Below are positions 23,501-30,315 of a DNA stretch of 30,365 bases, in pieces. The notes below the pieces were generated by a model, which saw nothing but the letters and a program-made list of their open reading frames with translations, made no database searches and was not told the origin of the DNA. Source of the stretch: CAYJAD01 sp964368075 (lineage in GTDB: Bacteria; Desulfobacterota; Desulfovibrionia; Desulfovibrionales; Desulfovibrionaceae); the NCBI GenBank assembly GCA_964368075.1, contig CAYJAD010000027.1, positions 1-30,365 of the forward strand, given 5' to 3'. The position numbers and the translations under genes were made by a program. Every line of letters begins with the position of its first letter. Within the stretch, counting starts at the first letter, position 1.

Positions 23501-24369
23501 GCAAAAAGACGAGCCATGGGGCTTATGTCGCCCATAGCACTGGCGCAGAAAAGCGCTAAAGCCATGAGGAGTATAGCGCTTTTTTCTAGAAATTTAGGAA
23601 ATTTAGTGCACACAAGAGCATGGATAAAGCTTCCGTAAAAAAGTAGAGTAAAGGCCATATGGCTTGGAGCATGCTCGAGGGTGATGTTTGCTGCAGTGGC
23701 GCAAATATCCGCCATGGGGGCGCGCAAAAAACCTAAAATCAGTACCAAAAAGGCAAAGAAAAGGCTGATTATGCTCACATGGCCTTGTTGAAAACACGGC
23801 CCTTGGCTACAAGAATCTTGTGTATTTTCCAAGTAAATTTTGCGCACAGCGGCAATATGCAGCCATACAAAGACCATACAGCTCATTGCAACAATGATTA
23901 ATGCCGTCACAGTGCCAAAAAAATCTGTTGCCAAGATACCCTGAGTGGCAAAAAAACGCCCTTCCGGTACGAGGAAGGGAGAGCCTCCTACTGTTGCAAG
24001 CAGGCCAAGAGCAAAAAATGCCGCCGCTTTAGGGTTATGGAGAGCGGCCTTTTGTATGTTTTGGACAGTTTTTTCTGAGTGAATTATTGCTTTATTGGTT
24101 TTACACAAGGCCTGTAAGGCTGTAAAAGCAAGGCCGCGTGCTACCAGTTGAAAAAGAATAAAAAGTAGGGCGCCCGTGGTGGCTAAGCCTTGGCCTGCGC
24201 TAAGAGCCATGGCGGCAAAGCCAATGTCTGCCAATGTACCCCATACAAGCATTTTAGCATAGGATTCTCGATGCTTGCAGGCTTTGAACGTGCTATATAT
24301 GAGTATAAGCACGCTGACATAGAATAAAGCAGGGCTATGGGCGAAAAATTCAAAAATTGCATGCGTCAT
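20518..24369 (-). CDS. cooM: CooM, double antiporter-like ion-pumping subunit, 1283 aa
   Basis: It is a very large membrane protein with two Mrp/NuoL-type antiporter modules in one chain. Module 1 has Glu345 (YWELMTFASYF), Lys428 in KAGIVPLHAWLPDAHP, and HVVNHAIMKDLLFL (549-562). Module 2 has Glu835 (FWEIMSSWALYF), Lys923 in KAAQLPLRIDW, and HVVNHVFFKDLLFL (1043-1056). The first 250 or so residues add helices. It should pump H+ or Na+ when the hydrogenase turns over. ATG 24369 has AAGAGG close upstream. The open frame runs 20 codons further to a TTG with no site and is not preferred. In module 2 the usual His-Trp-Leu-Pro-Asp after PL is replaced by Arg-Ile-Asp-Trp-Gln, so its channel may differ. 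It is the first gene of the operon. Confidence 0.95.
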   Translation of the reverse strand: MTHAIFEFFAHSPALFYVSVLILIYSTFKACKHRESYAKMLVWGTLADIGFAAMALSAGQGLATTGALLFILFQLVARGLAFTALQALCKTNKAIIHSEKTVQNIQKAALHNPKAAAFFALGLLATVGGSPFLVPEGRFFATQGILATDFFGTVTALIIVAMSCMVFVWLHIAAVRKIYLENTQDSCSQGPCFQQGHVSIISLFFAFLVLILGFLRAPMADICATAANITLEHAPSHMAFTLLFYGSFIHALVCTKFPKFLEKSAILLMALALFCASAMGDISPMARLFAILITGMGLVVSIYSAGYMAHAHRLHAYYFFLLLTFAALVGIVTTPNLGAFYGYWELMTFASYFLVVHERTGAQAKAVLDAGSKYYIMCAGGALLMLPGLALLGGSSASLFAIPEITAAMPSFTLKITLMLTLIGFAVKAGIVPLHAWLPDAHPAAPSSVSGPLSGIITKMGIFGIVTLLLGQAGTAALAQQGPMQGNLSWIGYNLSFLGGITLIYGEIMALRQDDIKRILAYSTLGQVGEIVLVLGLGTYLSTVAVLTHVVNHAIMKDLLFLGAGVLILRTGSRKLEDLRGLGQQMPFTVGCISVGLLGIMGLPPFAGFQGKYLMIHASLLTGHWLMAALIVAGSLVGAVYYVRILRTLIFEKAEYSRDMLNQEIAPTDFKTQGAMGLALGILAALTLILGVCPQLTQSLVTGAAALYFDPIPEAIVALESMHISWPVYVIVPMLGAFLPYLLRDDRLRAGQVTVGILLLTAILVFFFGQDMDTLSFGFACIVPLIGAVNMVYALEYMEHSHSQWRFYAFFCAMCAGLIGLASAENLFGFFLFWEIMSSWALYFTIAHEGTKESLQEAFKYFLFNLSGAGCIFLGVCMLGGHISLDFQHLENISAWRTSPSDVATQAWGFAGYALLALGFVMKAAQLPLRIDWQMHPALAPTPVSGFISSVLLKSALLGLMKLFIIIGGGLTLLHAISGAEMRTIQTLILWIGGITIVMASIQALLSSNLKLIFIYSTVSQIGYMVLAVAVGTSLGFAGGLLHVVNHVFFKDLLFLMCGVLMFQSHKDNLHDLGGIGHKMPFTLAMFAIAGLSVVGVPPTSGFTSKWIIYHALMQINEPFLALLSLVGSVITLAYIAKFLHTAFMGQPGPHLAHIEDASPRMRIAMSILAVGCILLGIFPGLMLYPINGVLTDYNLQVLNIGISGLHDGPAAWNATNMWVMMLLALVGTWKALNYFVAKNYRITPVHTCGLPPKEATSRMQPNSVYGGLATFWRESFVPTFCP

Positions 24370-24421
24370 ATTTGCCTCTTGAGTGAGAAAGGACGGAGCC
24401 TTCAATTTTTGGGATGTACTA

Positions 24422-24480
24422 CTAAACAATACTTACAGAGGACACTTTATAATCAACGGCCCTGTGTTCATATTGTTTAG
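24422..24480 (-). promoter_or_regulatory. Inverted repeats in the coo operon leader
   Basis: CTAAACAATA (24422-24431) is perfectly inverted as TATTGTTTAG (24471-24480), 39 nt apart. Inside it, GGACAC (24440-24445) can pair with GTGTTC (24464-24469) allowing one G-U pair. Both lie in the roughly 125-nt leader between the predicted start of transcription and cooM. They could form a leader RNA stem that controls translation or termination, or be paired operator half-sites. Confidence 0.5.
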
Positions 24481-24502
24481 AAAGAACTATTTATGATAGT
24501 GA

Positions 24503-24531
24503 AGAATATGAGTAGTGTATTTTTTTGTCAA
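24503..24531 (-). promoter_or_regulatory. cooM: Sigma70-type promoter of the coo operon
   Basis: On the minus strand TTGACA (24531-24526) and TATTCT (24508-24503) are separated by 17 bp. The -35 is consensus and the spacing optimal. Transcription should start near 24496. No CooA-like site (TGTCA-N6-TGACA) is seen around it. Confidence 0.7.
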
Positions 24532-24547
24532 GAATAAAGTTGCAGCT

Positions 24548-24628
24548 CGACGTAAAAGGAGACCTTTGCACAATTCTTTTCAAATATACCTTTGTTTAAA
24601 GTCAAACGTGCAGAGGTCTTAAAAGTCG
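24548..24628. repeat. Long imperfect inverted repeat upstream of the coo promoter
   Basis: CGAC..AAAAGGAGACCTTTGCAC (24548-24571) is mirrored by GTGCAGAGGTCTTAAAAGTCG (24608-24628) with a few mismatches. The arm AGAGGT-TTAA is also seen in a similar context near 15659-15669 (GCACAGAGGTTTTAAG). No coding potential is evident. Confidence 0.35.
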
Positions 24629-24676
24629 TTTTTACCAAAAAAAATGATAAGCTGCTCTTTTTATCAGCCTGATAAG

Positions 24677-24752
24677 TAAAGCGTTTTGAGGGGAAAGGGG
24701 AGCTTTTGGGCTTCGGCACTTGTCCCTTGAGGGGAAAGTTCCCCTCAAGAAA
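24677..24752. repeat. Degenerate palindromic repeat copy D with an inner hairpin
   Basis: The stretch starts with a GCGTTTTGAGGGGAAAGGGG-like sequence and ends CCCCTCAAGAAAATAC, the same order as around copy B (GCGTTTTGAGGGG at 5764-5776, CCCCTCAAGAAATAC at 5839-5853 region). The GCTAGCGCC centre is lost. Its right half forms a perfect 10-bp stem, 24726-24735 with 24740-24749. Confidence 0.55.
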
Positions 24753-24755
24753 ATA

Positions 24756-24922
24756 CTAGAAGCTATCTCATAATTACGCGAAAGCGTATTTTAAGGAGCT
24801 TCTAGGCGTCAAACAGCCGTTTGACGCGGTGGCGTAGCCACCGGAACAAGCCAAAAACCGCGTTTTTTGGCGCAGTGATACAACATAGTTCAGCGCATGC
24901 TGAATTATGAGATGCGTTCTAG
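24756..24922. mobile_element. MITE-like element with CTAG-flanked inverted ends
   Basis: CTAG-AAGCTATCTCATAATT (from 24756) is inverted at the other end as AATTATGAGATGCGTT-CTAG (to 24922), with three adjacent mismatches. CTAG at both ends fits a 4-bp target duplication of IS5-like elements, though CTAG is itself a palindrome. The 159-bp interior has no ORF but four neat hairpins: 24806-24827, 24827-24843, about 24851-24870 and about 24890-24903. It lies between the hybrid kinase stop codon and the coo promoter. Confidence 0.6.
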
Positions 24923-24938
24923 ATAGTGCTTCTTTTTG

Positions 24939-27311
24939 CTAATTGGTAAATTTTTTAATGGTAGCAAAAAGCTTGTTAAAATCAATAGGTTTAGCGACAT
25001 GAGCATTCATGCCTTCGTCGAAGCATTTTTGCAAATCTTCTTGAAAAGCATTGGCTGTCATGGCGATAATGGGCACAATAGTGGCGTATTCATGCTCATG
25101 GCTACGAATATGCCGTGTTGCTTCAAAGCCGTCCATTTCTGGCATACGGATATCCATAAGGATAAGGGAATACGCGGTGGGGTTTTCATTAAATTTTTGC
25201 ACTGCTTGCAAGCCGTTTTCAGCTATTTCAAAGTGCGCTCCACTGCTTTCTAAAAGTGCCATAACTATTTCACGATTTATTTCAATATCTTCAACGAGTA
25301 AAATCTTTTTTCCCTCAAGATTAATGCTTTCTGCGGTATGAGTGATAGCGCTAGCTTCCCCAGTCGTTGCTAAAGCTTCTTTATCTAGACTACAGGGAAG
25401 TGTAAAACCAATGCTCGTGCCTTTATTTTCTTCGGAATGGAAAAAAATACTGCCGCCCATATGCTCAATAATTTGCTTGGATATGGCAAGGCCAAGACCG
25501 GTGCCACCAAATTTATGAGCAATGGCACTATTGGCTTGTTGAAAGGGTTGAAAGAGGTTTTCTTGTTGCTCTTTACTCACTCCAATGCCTGTATCACTTA
25601 CAGTTACGCGAATATGACATTGGGTTTCACTCTTTTCAAGAAGTTCTGTTCGTAAGGTAATGTTACCGTCATGGGGGGTAAATTTTTCGGCATTGGAAAG
25701 AAAATTAGTAATAATTTGTGCAATTCTCTGTTCGTCAGATATAATATACGCGGGAATGTTTGCATCTGATTCTAAAATGAAATGCTGGCCTTTGTCCGCC
25801 ATTCGAAAAGAAATAACCTGTGCGATACGTTGCAACATATTTTCAAAATGAAAGGTGCTTAAATGAATATCAATTTTCTTAGCTTCAATTTTAGACATGT
25901 CGAGCACGTCATTAATAATAGCTAGTAGATGTGTAGAGGCCATTTCAATTTTTGTAAGACAGTTTTCAATTTTATCTGCTTTTTTTGACTCTTTGGCAAT
26001 TTTGGTCATGCCAATGATGGCATTCATAGGTGTGCGCATTTCATGGGACATATGTGCTAAAAAATTACTTTTTGCTTGATTGGCTTCGTCGGCTTTTTCT
26101 ACGCTGGCAGTGAGCTCTTTATTCTTTGTATCTAATGTGTCTTGTAAGTTTTGAATGGTAGTAGCCAATTGCCCCAATTCATCTTGGCGATCAGTGCCAT
26201 AGACGCTGTATTTTTCGTTGTCATTGACAGAGGTCGTTAAGCTTTGTACCAGCTTTGCCAGTGGGATGAAAAACAATCTACGGCCTGTGAGGCCAATTAT
26301 AAACACATATAAAAAGAAAAGGAGCACAGCTACAATAATAATAGGCACAAAGGTCGTAAGAGAAAAGAGCGAAGAAGAATTAAAAAATGTAACTACTGTC
26401 CAATCGGTATTTTCAATGGAAGTGATGGCTACATAATCAAAAGTTTCTGCATCTGTTAAAGCCAATACTTCCGAAGGTTGTGTTATTGTAGTATAGTCTT
26501 TTATAGAGTTAAGGTAGGTATATAACTTTGTGTTTAGTTCAGGAATAGGAAATGCTGTCTTGAATTCCAAATTACTGTCATCTAGAAAGGTAGCTGCGTC
26601 CACAGCACTATCAAGCTGAATAAATCCTTTTTTGTCTACAATGATACTTTGCACTTCTTCAATGCGATATTCTTTAAACGCTGAATGCAAAATTTTATCA
26701 AAGGTAAGTCCTATAGCTATAACACCTATAATATTGCCTGCGTTATTAGTTACTTTATGGTTTACCCAGACTAGGGTACGTTTTAAAATTTTATCAGTAT
26801 CAACATTTAGTAAGTAATCACTTTGGGAGTTAGCGACGTCGAAATACCAAGAATCTTCAGGGTTATCTTTAGCTAATGTGGCGCTGGGCTGAAATGTATC
26901 CCAAGTAGTATTTTTATCAAAATTAAATTCACTGCCAGAATCAGCTATGCCAAAGTATAATATCCCATCATGGATAATATTTAAATAGTCGCGCATGACA
27001 TTATAGGCACGCTTCTTCTGTTCTAAATCGCCTTCATTAGAAAACCAGTCTTTAATAACGGATGATTTAGCCACAGATTTTAATATACTTAAGTCACGAA
27101 CTAAGGCAGCGTTAAGTTGTGTTGTTGTTTTATATGCATAAAGTTCAGCATAGTCTTTAGATATTCTTTTAGCAGTGCTAAATACAATGCTATAAACAAT
27201 AAAACATAGTATAGCTATTATCACAATAAAGGTAATTCCGTTAAAGGAATTAAACTGTAATTCAATACGATGTTTCGTATTTGTGATATGAGATAGTTGT
27301 TTCTTAAACAT
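24939..27311 (-). CDS. Hybrid sensor histidine kinase/response regulator, 790 aa
   Basis: Helix 1 (about 25-45) and helix 2 (about 320-341) enclose a periplasmic dCACHE-like sensor (FGIAD at 120-124, WYFDVA at 155-160, IIVDKKGFIQLD at 223-234). A HAMP linker and coiled coil follow, then HisKA with His423 in SHEMRTPMN. The ATPase has Asn540, DTGIG (573-577) and GTGLGLA (603-609). The receiver has acidic Glu674/Asp675, Asp720 and Lys774. The start is ATG 27311 with AGAAGG about 8 nt upstream; a TTG 15 codons further up has none. It is divergent from the DcuC carrier gene with a shared 220-bp gap, so it may sense a carboxylate and control uptake, but this is inference, as the protein has no DNA-binding output. 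The kinase module resembles that of the kinase at 696-3041; the sensor differs. Confidence 0.9.
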   Translation of the reverse strand: MFKKQLSHITNTKHRIELQFNSFNGITFIVIIAILCFIVYSIVFSTAKRISKDYAELYAYKTTTQLNAALVRDLSILKSVAKSSVIKDWFSNEGDLEQKKRAYNVMRDYLNIIHDGILYFGIADSGSEFNFDKNTTWDTFQPSATLAKDNPEDSWYFDVANSQSDYLLNVDTDKILKRTLVWVNHKVTNNAGNIIGVIAIGLTFDKILHSAFKEYRIEEVQSIIVDKKGFIQLDSAVDAATFLDDSNLEFKTAFPIPELNTKLYTYLNSIKDYTTITQPSEVLALTDAETFDYVAITSIENTDWTVVTFFNSSSLFSLTTFVPIIIVAVLLFFLYVFIIGLTGRRLFFIPLAKLVQSLTTSVNDNEKYSVYGTDRQDELGQLATTIQNLQDTLDTKNKELTASVEKADEANQAKSNFLAHMSHEMRTPMNAIIGMTKIAKESKKADKIENCLTKIEMASTHLLAIINDVLDMSKIEAKKIDIHLSTFHFENMLQRIAQVISFRMADKGQHFILESDANIPAYIISDEQRIAQIITNFLSNAEKFTPHDGNITLRTELLEKSETQCHIRVTVSDTGIGVSKEQQENLFQPFQQANSAIAHKFGGTGLGLAISKQIIEHMGGSIFFHSEENKGTSIGFTLPCSLDKEALATTGEASAITHTAESINLEGKKILLVEDIEINREIVMALLESSGAHFEIAENGLQAVQKFNENPTAYSLILMDIRMPEMDGFEATRHIRSHEHEYATIVPIIAMTANAFQEDLQKCFDEGMNAHVAKPIDFNKLFATIKKFTN

Positions 27312-27531
27312 AACAATACCTTCTGTGAAAAAGTTACTTCGAGTTACTCTTAGCAAAAAAAATAGTAAAAAGCAAGCATACTTATTTTTAAAGTTTTTTT
27401 ATATCATCTTGTCACGCTAGATTTTTGCACATACAGTGGCTGAGATAGGTGACACTTTTTAAACGTAGACTGTTTTTAAGAGACAGTTGCATGGTGAATT
27501 TGTATATATTTATTATAAAAGGAGAGGATGT
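27312..27531. promoter_or_regulatory. Divergent control region between kinase and DcuC genes
   Basis: The stretch is AT-rich and holds no gene. TGTCAC (27410-27415) and GTGACA (27449-27454) form a spaced inverted pair. For the dcuC side TTGCAT (27487-27492) and TATTAT (27511-27516) are 18 bp apart, but that would leave only a very short leader, so the promoter call is weak. Confidence 0.3.
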
Positions 27532-28911
27532 ATGGTCGTACTTTCTTTAGGAATGCTTGTATTTGCAATCACGGTTTACGCTATTATAAAGCAATATCAA
27601 ACTACATTGGTACTTTTTCTTTCTGGTATTGCCTTATGGACGTTAGCTTTTAGCCTAGATGCCCATTTTTATACGGCTAAAGATTTCGAAAGTACAGGTT
27701 TGCATGGTCTTGATACAGTGGCCATGTTCACAGCTTTGTGTACAAGCAGTATAAGTAAGGTTGGTTTAATTATCATGGCCGCAGGTGGCTTTGCGAATTA
27801 TATGAATACCATTGGCGCTTCTGATATTTTTGTGCGCCTTGCTTCTAAGCCTTTAATGGTTATTAAAAGTCCGTATGTATTAGTGGCGGTGGCGGTTATT
27901 TTTGCGCAAATTATGAGCGTTTTTATTCCCAGTGCCACGGGTTTAGGTATGCTCTTGCTAGTAACCCTTTTTCCTTTACTACGAAAGCTTAAAGTTTCTG
28001 CGGCATCTGCGGCGGCGGCGTTGGCTTCTAGTGCTTGTTTTGAATTGGGCCCTGCTTCGGGCTCTAGTAATGTGGCAGCGCAACTTTCCAGCATAAATCC
28101 CATGACGTATTTTATTGATTATCAATTGCTAGCAGCCTCGATAAGTGTCGTGGTTATGGCGGTACTGTATTTTTTTACCTCCATGTATTTTGATAAGCAA
28201 GAAAAGGTACTGGCTGAACCAGCCACAGCGCCTCTTTTGACTACAACAGTTCAAACTAAAGAGCAAGAAAGAAAATTACCTTCTTTTTATGCATTACTTC
28301 CGGTAATACCTTTATTTTTATTACTTGTTTTTAGTGATTATATTATCCATTCTGTGAATTTAGATGTAGTAACCGCTATGTTTTTGGCCTTTTTGCTAGC
28401 TATGTTATGTGAGCTAATTCGCACTCGTAATATAGCGGAAACATTAAATACCGGAACTTCTTTTTTTACAGGTATGGCTAATATGTTGAAAGATGTGGTT
28501 ATGCTCTTGGTAGCGGCACAATTTTTTGCTTCAGGCTTACAAGCTGTGGGTTTCTCACATTATCTTATTCAAACAGCTAATATGGCAGGTTTTGGAATGC
28601 TTGGAATGACCATTCTTTTAGTCGCTATTATCGGCGTATTAACCATGGTTTCAGGTAGCGGTAGTGCGGTATTTTTAAGTTTTTCAGAACTTGCTCCGGA
28701 AGTTGCCTCCAAAATGGGGGAATCTCCTCTAAGTATGCTGTTACCCATGCAAACGGCAGCGGGTACCTTTAGAAGTATGTCGCCCGTGGCCGGTCTTGTG
28801 ATAGCTGTGTCCGGTAGTGCTGGTGTGAGCCCTTTTACTATAATTAAGCGTACAGCCATTCCCATGCTAGGAGCTATTGCTACTAATATTGCTGTGTCGT
28901 CATTTTTTTAG
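27532..28911 (+). CDS. dcuC: DcuC-type anaerobic C4-dicarboxylate carrier, 459 aa
   Basis: An inner-membrane protein with about twelve helices. By eye it follows E. coli DcuC closely in length and in signatures: GGFANYMNTIGASD (about 82-95), LASKPLMVIKSPYVL (about 102-116), SATGLGMLLLVTLFP (about 134-148) and the late VSGSGSAVF and MSPVAGLVIAVSG segments. DcuC exports succinate or exchanges fumarate, malate or aspartate for it during fumarate respiration or fermentation. ATG 27532 lies just behind AAAGGAGAGGATGT; the frame open to 27487 has no site. Divergent from a CACHE-type hybrid kinase, it could be under dicarboxylate control. A copy of the GCTAGCGCC palindrome follows the stop codon. 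Confidence 0.92.
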   Translation: MVVLSLGMLVFAITVYAIIKQYQTTLVLFLSGIALWTLAFSLDAHFYTAKDFESTGLHGLDTVAMFTALCTSSISKVGLIIMAAGGFANYMNTIGASDIFVRLASKPLMVIKSPYVLVAVAVIFAQIMSVFIPSATGLGMLLLVTLFPLLRKLKVSAASAAAALASSACFELGPASGSSNVAAQLSSINPMTYFIDYQLLAASISVVVMAVLYFFTSMYFDKQEKVLAEPATAPLLTTTVQTKEQERKLPSFYALLPVIPLFLLLVFSDYIIHSVNLDVVTAMFLAFLLAMLCELIRTRNIAETLNTGTSFFTGMANMLKDVVMLLVAAQFFASGLQAVGFSHYLIQTANMAGFGMLGMTILLVAIIGVLTMVSGSGSAVFLSFSELAPEVASKMGESPLSMLLPMQTAAGTFRSMSPVAGLVIAVSGSAGVSPFTIIKRTAIPMLGAIATNIAVSSFF

Positions 28912-28935
28912 GGAAATGCTGGTTTTTATTTTTTT

Positions 28936-28976
28936 CTGGGGGAAACTTTTGCTAGCGCCAAAAAGTTTCCCCCCTC
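28936..28976. repeat. Palindromic repeat copy C
   Basis: GGGGGAAACTTTT (28938-28950) pairs perfectly with 28961-28973 around GCTAGCGCCA. Including the preceding T-run and CT it matches copy A over about 40 bases with one or two differences. It lies in a 74-bp convergent gap between dcuC and the peptidase gene. As in copy A, the T-run precedes the stem in the plus direction. Confidence 0.8.
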
Positions 28977-28985
28977 AATATAATA

Positions 28986-30116
28986 TTAAACAGAAGCCCT
29001 TTTCAATATAGCAACGACCCACTGACAGCATTGTTCAAGATGTTCTACGCTAATAAACTCCTCCGTAGTATGCACTTTGGACATGCCGGTTCCTAAAGGC
29101 ACTGTGGGCACTCCGTAGGTATTGAAATTATTAGCATCGCTTCCGCCTCCGGTAGCGTGAATGCTTACCGGAAGTCCTAAATTTTCTGCTGCTTCTTTGG
29201 CAAGAACAATGGCGGGCATGGTAGGTTCTAGTTTAAAAGAGCCATAACTATTGTGTATGTCAATGTGAATTTGTGCATTATTTTCTGCAGCTGTGCTTTC
29301 AAAAGCAGACACAATATCTTTGGTTATGGCTTCTAACGATGTTGCTTGCAAACTGCGGGCTTCGCATACCACTTCGGCATAATCTGCCACAATATTGGTA
29401 GCATTGCCGCCGCTTATGGTTCCCACATTGGCTGTGGTTTCATGGTCTTTTCTGCCTTGAGGGAATTTTTGTAAAGCTTTGGCAGCAACCACAATGGCAT
29501 TGACGCCTGTTTCTGGGGCCAAGCCGGCATGGGCGGCCTTGCCAGTAATTTTTACGGTGAACTTATTAATGCCTGGAGCTGCGTTGATAATAGTGCCAGG
29601 AGCTCCTCCAGAATCCAGTACATAACCGAAGTCTGCTTTTATTTTGCTTTTATCCATATTTCTAGAACCATTAACACCACTTTCTTCTGCTACGGTAAAA
29701 ATGATTTGAATATTACACAAGGGAACGTTTTCTTCTTTTAAGCGGCGAAGACCTTCTAAAATGGCAATGACACCCGATTTATCATCGCCCCCAAGAATGG
29801 TATCCCCTTTAGAGGTGATGATGCCATCTATAATCTGCGGTTCAATGCCATGACACGGAGGCACGCAGTCCATATGCGCACTGAGCATAATGGTAGGTAG
29901 GGTGTCGGCAAGTGGTGCTGTTCCAGCTAGGTAGCCAAACATATTATTGGTGGTACCCCCAATGGCAGTTGCGGCATTGTCTTCGCTAATGTCATCAAAT
30001 CCTAATTCTTGTAATTTGGTGCGTAATAGTGCAGCAATTTTTTCTTCTCCCCTTGTGGGACTGTCAATGGTAATAAGTTCAATAAAACCTTGTAGTAATC
30101 GTTCTTGTGGGGTCAT
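28986..30116 (-). CDS. PepT-like M20 family peptidase, 376 aa
   Basis: It has the two-zinc aminopeptidase site of the M20 clan: His81-x-Asp83 (SAHMD), the bridging Asp in GGDDKSG (Asp111/112), Glu144/Glu145 (AEESG), Asp168 (LDSGG), and a C-terminal His in SKVHTTEEFI. The dimerisation domain begins near KITGKAAHAGLAPE. It is closest to the PepT-like group (tripeptidase T relatives), so release of amino acids from small peptides in the cytoplasm is likely. GGAGACTAT precedes ATG 30116; a TTG twelve codons upstream does not have a site. It is a single gene, convergent with dcuC. Confidence 0.9.
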   Translation of the reverse strand: MTPQERLLQGFIELITIDSPTRGEEKIAALLRTKLQELGFDDISEDNAATAIGGTTNNMFGYLAGTAPLADTLPTIMLSAHMDCVPPCHGIEPQIIDGIITSKGDTILGGDDKSGVIAILEGLRRLKEENVPLCNIQIIFTVAEESGVNGSRNMDKSKIKADFGYVLDSGGAPGTIINAAPGINKFTVKITGKAAHAGLAPETGVNAIVVAAKALQKFPQGRKDHETTANVGTISGGNATNIVADYAEVVCEARSLQATSLEAITKDIVSAFESTAAENNAQIHIDIHNSYGSFKLEPTMPAIVLAKEAAENLGLPVSIHATGGGSDANNFNTYGVPTVPLGTGMSKVHTTEEFISVEHLEQCCQWVVAILKRASV

Positions 30117-30276
30117 ATAGTCTCCGAGAATATTTCGTTTGTCAGATAACAACTTGCTAGCTAATTAAGTATATAGATTGCTTTACAAATAACAAAAAGT
30201 CAATGGCTTATGATAGGTTGAGCTTGAAATGGAAGCGGGATGACGTGTACATAAGAAAAGAATTTACTTTTTTCTG

Positions 30277-30305
30277 TTGACAGGGGTAAGGAATTAGCCT
30301 AGAAC
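30277..30305 (+). promoter_or_regulatory. Promoter of the tRNA-Pro gene
   Basis: TTGACA (30277-30282) and TAGAAC (30300-30305) are separated by 17 bp, and the tRNA begins 11 nt after the -10. The GC-poor surroundings and good -35 fit a strong stable-RNA promoter. Confidence 0.7.
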
Positions 30306-30315
30306 TCTTTTTCGT

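Noticed and set aside
24370..24429. Longer N-terminus of CooM (20 extra residues)
   Set aside because: The first codon would be TTG without a ribosome site and the added stretch lies in the structured leader; ATG 24369 has GAGG close by.
24422..24531. CooA binding site at the coo promoter
   Set aside because: No TGTCA-N6-TGACA-like pair at the expected position; the nested GGACAC/GTGTTC pair has an 18-nt gap.
24528..24719. 63-codon minus-strand frame upstream of coo
   Set aside because: It spans an inverted repeat and the promoter -35, has no ribosome site, and no protein-like pattern.
27312..27356. Longer N-terminus of the second hybrid kinase
   Set aside because: It would start at TTG with no Shine-Dalgarno sequence; ATG 27311 has AGAAGG.
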